From CAZDBA01 sp964503615 (lineage in GTDB: Bacteria > Planctomycetota > Planctomycetia > Pirellulales > Pirellulaceae): a stretch of 55,866 nucleotides of DNA. The notes below the pieces were generated by a model. That model searched no databases. It saw nothing but the letters and a program-made list of their open reading frames with translations, and was not told where the DNA came from. Shown piece after piece: positions 52,733 to 55,866 of the stretch. A program made the translations under genes and the position numbers. Positions within the stretch are counted from its first letter, which is position 1. Each line of letters starts with the position of its first letter. The DNA lies in the NCBI GenBank assembly GCA_964503615.1, contig CAZDBA010000006.1, positions 1 to 55,866 on the forward strand, read 5' to 3'.

Positions 52733-53731
52733 TCATGATTTGCGCGGTAAAGTAATCGCCTTTTTTGGAAACGACTGAACGCGATTGTTATAGGAATCCA
52801 GAATGTGGATTTGACCGTTTTCGTCCAGGCAAGCCGCCCAAGGTTGGTGGACTTGCCCGATCTCTTTGCCTGCCGAGCCCCATGTACCAAGGACTTTTCC
52901 GTCTGGGGTGAATTTTTGGATGCGGTTGTTGCCGAATTCGCTGACAAACAAGTTCCCTTGATCATCAAAGAATAGATCGTAAGGGTAGTAGAACTGGCCA
53001 GGTTCGTTTCCCATTTCTCCCCAAGTTTTGACAAGCTTGGGAAGTTCAAGACTGACATCAAACACCTGAATGCGATGATTTGAAGAGTCAACGATCCAAA
53101 GTTGATCCTGGTCGTCGATGGTCAATCCCTGCGGGCGCAAAAATTCCCCCGGTTGTTCGCCGTGCCCGCCCCATTCGCAGAGAAAGTTCCCGTTGGGATC
53201 GAACTTTTGTATTCGATCGTAATCACCGTATTCGCTGACGTAGTAGTTGTCTTTTGAATCCTGAACGATGTCGGTTACAAAACCAAATTGGCCAGGACCA
53301 GTCCCATTTTCGCCGCCGATCGTTCGACTTTCATCCAACTCTCCGTCCAAGGAATAAAAGAGGATTCGAAAATAGTGCGTGTCGGCGACCATCAACATGT
53401 TGTCGTTTGAGATACTCAATCCACAGGGTTTGCCGATTTTGTACTCAGGTGTTCGCCAACTACGAACAAAGTTCCCCTCGGTGTCAAACACTTGAATCCG
53501 CGCGGTCATGTCCACAATGTAGAGATTTCCGTCGGGGCCATAAGCGATCGCACGGGGCTTTTGGAACTGTCCGTCACCCAGTCCACGTCGCCCCCAAGTC
53601 TGTATTTGTTCCAGATTGCCGCTAAAGCCGCTGTCGATACAGCCCGGCAGGAAGATGATGGCCAAGCAAACCAAAATACGCGCCGATGCGTATGTCAAAG
53701 TGTTGGGCGGAATATTCCAGCGGTTTGGCAT
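52733..53731 (-). CDS. NHL-repeat lipoprotein
   Basis: 332 residues. The lipobox FLPGC (Cys31) predicts an exported lipoprotein. The rest consists of about six NHL-type blades (for example GQFQKPRAIAYGPDGNLYIVD, GEFLRPQGLTIDDQDQLWIVDSSNHRIQVFD), each 40-50 residues, forming a beta-propeller used for protein or ligand binding. No catalytic motif. The operon context is empty: upstream is a divergent Sua5-phosphatase gene. Function unknown. Confidence 0.85.
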   Translation of the reverse strand: MPNRWNIPPNTLTYASARILVCLAIIFLPGCIDSGFSGNLEQIQTWGRRGLGDGQFQKPRAIAYGPDGNLYIVDMTARIQVFDTEGNFVRSWRTPEYKIGKPCGLSISNDNMLMVADTHYFRILFYSLDGELDESRTIGGENGTGPGQFGFVTDIVQDSKDNYYVSEYGDYDRIQKFDPNGNFLCEWGGHGEQPGEFLRPQGLTIDDQDQLWIVDSSNHRIQVFDVSLELPKLVKTWGEMGNEPGQFYYPYDLFFDDQGNLFVSEFGNNRIQKFTPDGKVLGTWGSAGKEIGQVHQPWAACLDENGQIHILDSYNNRVQSFPKKAITLPRKS

Positions 53732-53890
53732 CTACTTGACCCCATGAATCTGCGGGCGATATAGTTGTACGACATAAGGGAATGCGACACGGCACGTTCT
53801 GTCACAGCGACTTTTTGTCTTGATGGTTTTAAAGCCATACCTTTGTACTGACTCGCATTCTACGCCCTACCTTGTTCGGTAACATTCGAA

Positions 53891-55024
53891 ATGCCTACTG
53901 TAATTGATTTAAAGCAAACCAGCGATGTGCGGGACGCTATTCTCCGTGCGGTTGAAACGTTGGCGGCAGGAAAGCTAATTGCGATTCCCACCGAAACGGT
54001 TTACGGGGTTGCGGCGAGCGCTTTGAACGAAGAGGCGGTCGAAAGATTAAACCAATTGAAAACCCGATCCGCGGAAAAGCCTTGGACTTTTGCCATCAAA
54101 AGCTGCGACGACGCTTTGGATTATGTACCGAATATGACCGCGATTCAACGTCGTCTGGCGCGTCGCTGTTGGCCAGGACCGGTAACCTACGTCTTTGATC
54201 TTCATAAAGACAGTGTTGTTCATCGACTGCCGGAAATCGTTAAGAAACCGATGATTGAACGGGGCACGGTTGGTTTAAGGGTTCCTGCTCACGAAATTAC
54301 GTTGGAAATTTTGCGACTTTGCGCCGGTCCTTTGGTTTTGACCAGTGCCAATTTGAGTGGAAATGCAGATACAACAGACGGGCAACAGGTCGTCAACGAG
54401 TTGGGTGATAAAGTTGACCTGATACTCAATGACGGTCCAAGCAAGCTAGGTCAGCCCTCTTCGGTAATCAAAGTTAACGAAGATGGTTGCGAGTTTTTGC
54501 GGGAAGGGATCGTTGATAAATCGACATTGGATTCGATCAGCAACCTGATGATCCTGATCGTCTGTACCGGAAATACTTGCCGCAGCCCGATGGGCGAAGC
54601 GTTGATGCGCGAGCGGATCGCGGAGGAGATCGGTGTCACGGCGCCCGAGTTGGAAAAAAACGGTGTGGTCGTCGTATCCGCAGGGATCGCAGCGATGCCT
54701 GGTTCGTTGGCCAGCCCTCAATCCTGCGAAGTTATGCAGGGTATGGGAATCGATATCGACCATCATTGCAGCCAGCCCGTCACCCCTCATCTGATCCAGT
54801 TCTCTGATTTAATACTAACCATGACCGATGGACACCGGCAGGCTTTAGTGAACCATTGGCCTTCGGCGGCAAGCCGCACCTATACTTTGCGTCGTGATAA
54901 AGGCGACATTTCGGATCCGATCGGGATGCCAGTTGCTCAGTATCAACGTTGCGCCGACCAGATCGACGAAAATATAAAGCTGTGGACGAAGCAGCTTGTT
55001 GAAGATGGAATGATCGGAAACTAA
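53891..55024 (+). CDS. Fusion of threonylcarbamoyl-AMP synthase (Sua5) and protein-arginine-phosphatase-like LMW-PTP
   Basis: 377 residues in one frame. Residues 1-210 form a Sua5/YrdC domain (AIPTETVYGVAA, KTRSAEKPW, TSANLSGNA), which makes threonylcarbamoyl-AMP for tRNA t6A. Residues 219-377 form a low-molecular-weight phosphatase with P-loop CTGNTCRS (Cys225, Arg231) and the distal general-acid region GDISDPIG. The P-loop Thr229, in place of the Ile of tyrosine phosphatases (CLGNICRS), is the residue that gives YwlE its phosphoarginine preference, so an arginine-phosphatase role is inferred. The stop overlaps the rpiB start by 1 nt (TAATG), so the two are co-translated. Confidence 0.88.
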   Translation: MPTVIDLKQTSDVRDAILRAVETLAAGKLIAIPTETVYGVAASALNEEAVERLNQLKTRSAEKPWTFAIKSCDDALDYVPNMTAIQRRLARRCWPGPVTYVFDLHKDSVVHRLPEIVKKPMIERGTVGLRVPAHEITLEILRLCAGPLVLTSANLSGNADTTDGQQVVNELGDKVDLILNDGPSKLGQPSSVIKVNEDGCEFLREGIVDKSTLDSISNLMILIVCTGNTCRSPMGEALMRERIAEEIGVTAPELEKNGVVVVSAGIAAMPGSLASPQSCEVMQGMGIDIDHHCSQPVTPHLIQFSDLILTMTDGHRQALVNHWPSAASRTYTLRRDKGDISDPIGMPVAQYQRCADQIDENIKLWTKQLVEDGMIGN

Positions 55025-55458
55025 TGAAGATTTCAATTGGAAGTGATCATCGAGGAGTACAGCAGCGGGCAGCAGTTGGTCGCGCTATCAAGGCAGCTGG
55101 CCACGAGGCCTTTGATTGTGGAGCGAGCGCCGACGAGCCCTGCGATTATCCTGACATCGCGGCCAAGGTTGCTCAGCAAATTGCTGCTGGAGATTCGCAA
55201 CTGGGGATTTTGCTGTGTGGTACGGGGATTGGTGTTTCGATCGCTGCGAACAAGGTAAAAGGGGTTCGAGCCGCGCTGTGTTGCGACGAACAGGCTGCAG
55301 AACTTAGCCGCCAACACAACAATGCTAATGTTTTATGCTTGGCGGCTTCCAAATCGGATGAGGAATTGGAATCGATCGTTGCCGCTTGGTTGGGTGGAGC
55401 TTTCGAAGGCGGCCGCCATGAACGGCGTGTCAGTAAGATTATGGATCTGGAAAACTGA
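55024..55458 (+). CDS. rpiB: Ribose-5-phosphate isomerase B
   Basis: 144 residues (family about 145-150). Interconverts ribose-5- and ribulose-5-phosphate in the pentose phosphate pathway. N-terminal SIGSDHRGVQ, catalytic-Cys segment ILLCGTGIGVSIAANKVKG, and C-terminal HNNANVLCLAA and ERRVSKI are typical of RpiB/LacAB. The ATG overlaps the Sua5-phosphatase stop. In Bacillus the ywlC, ywlE and ywlF (rpiB) genes are also neighbours. Confidence 0.95.
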   Translation: MKISIGSDHRGVQQRAAVGRAIKAAGHEAFDCGASADEPCDYPDIAAKVAQQIAAGDSQLGILLCGTGIGVSIAANKVKGVRAALCCDEQAAELSRQHNNANVLCLAASKSDEELESIVAAWLGGAFEGGRHERRVSKIMDLEN

Positions 55459-55866
55459 ATTCCTCCGCTTGATTAATAAGGGCAATACTTAAGTGAGGAA
55501 CGAAATTTGGGAGAATGTCATCAAAGGAGTGGTCTTCCTAAAGTATTGACTGGTAGTAAGATGCGCGGATATTCAACGATTCGCCAAATAATCTAATTGC
55601 CCCGCAAATTTAAAGCTTGTGGCTTGTGAAATCGAAAATTGATCTGCTTGAGTTCAGAGACCGATCAACGCCGCTATGGATTCGAGTGGATTGAGTTAAT
55701 GTCACCTGCTGCCGATTTGGCTGATCATATTTTTCTGATCACGCAAATTTGTTGGCAATGTGAACTGTCCTTGAACGAACGAGCCAGAAATTTTTGGGCT
55801 GCCCCCCTAATTTATCAAAGAAAAAACCACTTTTTTCCAAAAATCAGCGTTCCCTTATTAATCAGT
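55459..55866. other. Intergenic region at the window edge
   Basis: About 400 bp to the end of the window. CTGATCA occurs twice near 55720-55740. I see no ORF, terminator or RNA gene. Confidence 0.4.

Noticed and set aside
1..55866. CRISPR array, integrase, transposase, tRNA or rRNA genes
   Set aside because: The repeats seen are few, unevenly spaced palindromes; no direct-repeat array, recombinase motif or cloverleaf was recognised by eye.

Overview
The window looks like a piece of a Planctomycetota chromosome, most likely order Pirellulales, and probably comes from a short-read or metagenomic assembly. The lineage call is inference. It rests on an N-terminal LESRLLLA-type motif on a giant repeat protein, an MJ0042-like zinc-ribbon membrane protein, a Tat-exported Gfo/Idh/MocA dehydrogenase, a large secreted sulfatase, many secreted proteins with weak Shine-Dalgarno sites, and dispersed palindromes that create spurious ORFs starting METRRVSE. 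Three 100-N gaps (1289-1388, 6082-6181, 44746-44845) are each flanked by an exact 55-bp duplication. This indicates contigs joined with a k-mer overlap that was never trimmed.

Layout. 0-6.3 kb: a secreted HEAT-repeat protein, the groES-groEL operon, a zinc-ribbon membrane protein and a divergent class III cyclase-like protein split by a gap. 6.4-10.2 kb: two tandem secreted paralogues of unknown function. 10.4-17 kb: a Tat-exported dehydrogenase, adenine deaminase, a DUF4139-like protein, a YkgJ-type cysteine-cluster protein and a small membrane protein. 17.2-29.7 kb: mostly surface or secreted functions (sulfatase with dockerin-like tail, two lipoprotein alpha/beta hydrolases, M1 aminopeptidase, RTX-repeat metzincin, small secreted protein), interrupted by lepA and an FG-GAP remnant. 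29.8-33.1 kb: a GYF_2-like protein, then fabI, a FabZ-like dehydratase and a CrtI/RetSat-like flavoprotein. 33.4-39.1 kb: housekeeping genes on the minus strand (rplY, pth, rpsF, ssb, rplI, dnaB, bpt). 39.3-43 kb: a lone second GroES, an OleD-like reductase, a KAS II-like ketosynthase and an acyl carrier protein. 43.6-47.7 kb: a four-CBS protein, a fragment at the third gap, and proB-proA. 48-50.8 kb: a second CrtI/RetSat-like flavoprotein and a family 2 glycosyltransferase. 50.8-53.7 kb: a membrane-anchored protein, a trypsin-like protease and an NHL-repeat lipoprotein. 53.9-55.5 kb: a Sua5/arginine-phosphatase fusion coupled to rpiB.

How the genes fit together. Two themes stand out. First, a dispersed set of type II fatty-acid-like genes (ketosynthase, ACP, dehydratase, enoyl reductase, OleD-like reductase, two phytoene-desaturase-like flavoproteins, a glycosyltransferase) could make and modify an unusual lipid or polyene. 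The gene mix resembles clusters discussed for ladderane-type lipids, but the product is unknown. Second, the last operon fuses Sua5 to a phosphatase whose P-loop (CTGNTCRS) matches protein-arginine phosphatases of the YwlE type, followed by rpiB, recalling the Bacillus ywlC-ywlE-ywlF neighbourhood. No tRNA, rRNA, CRISPR array, integrase or transposase gene was recognised.
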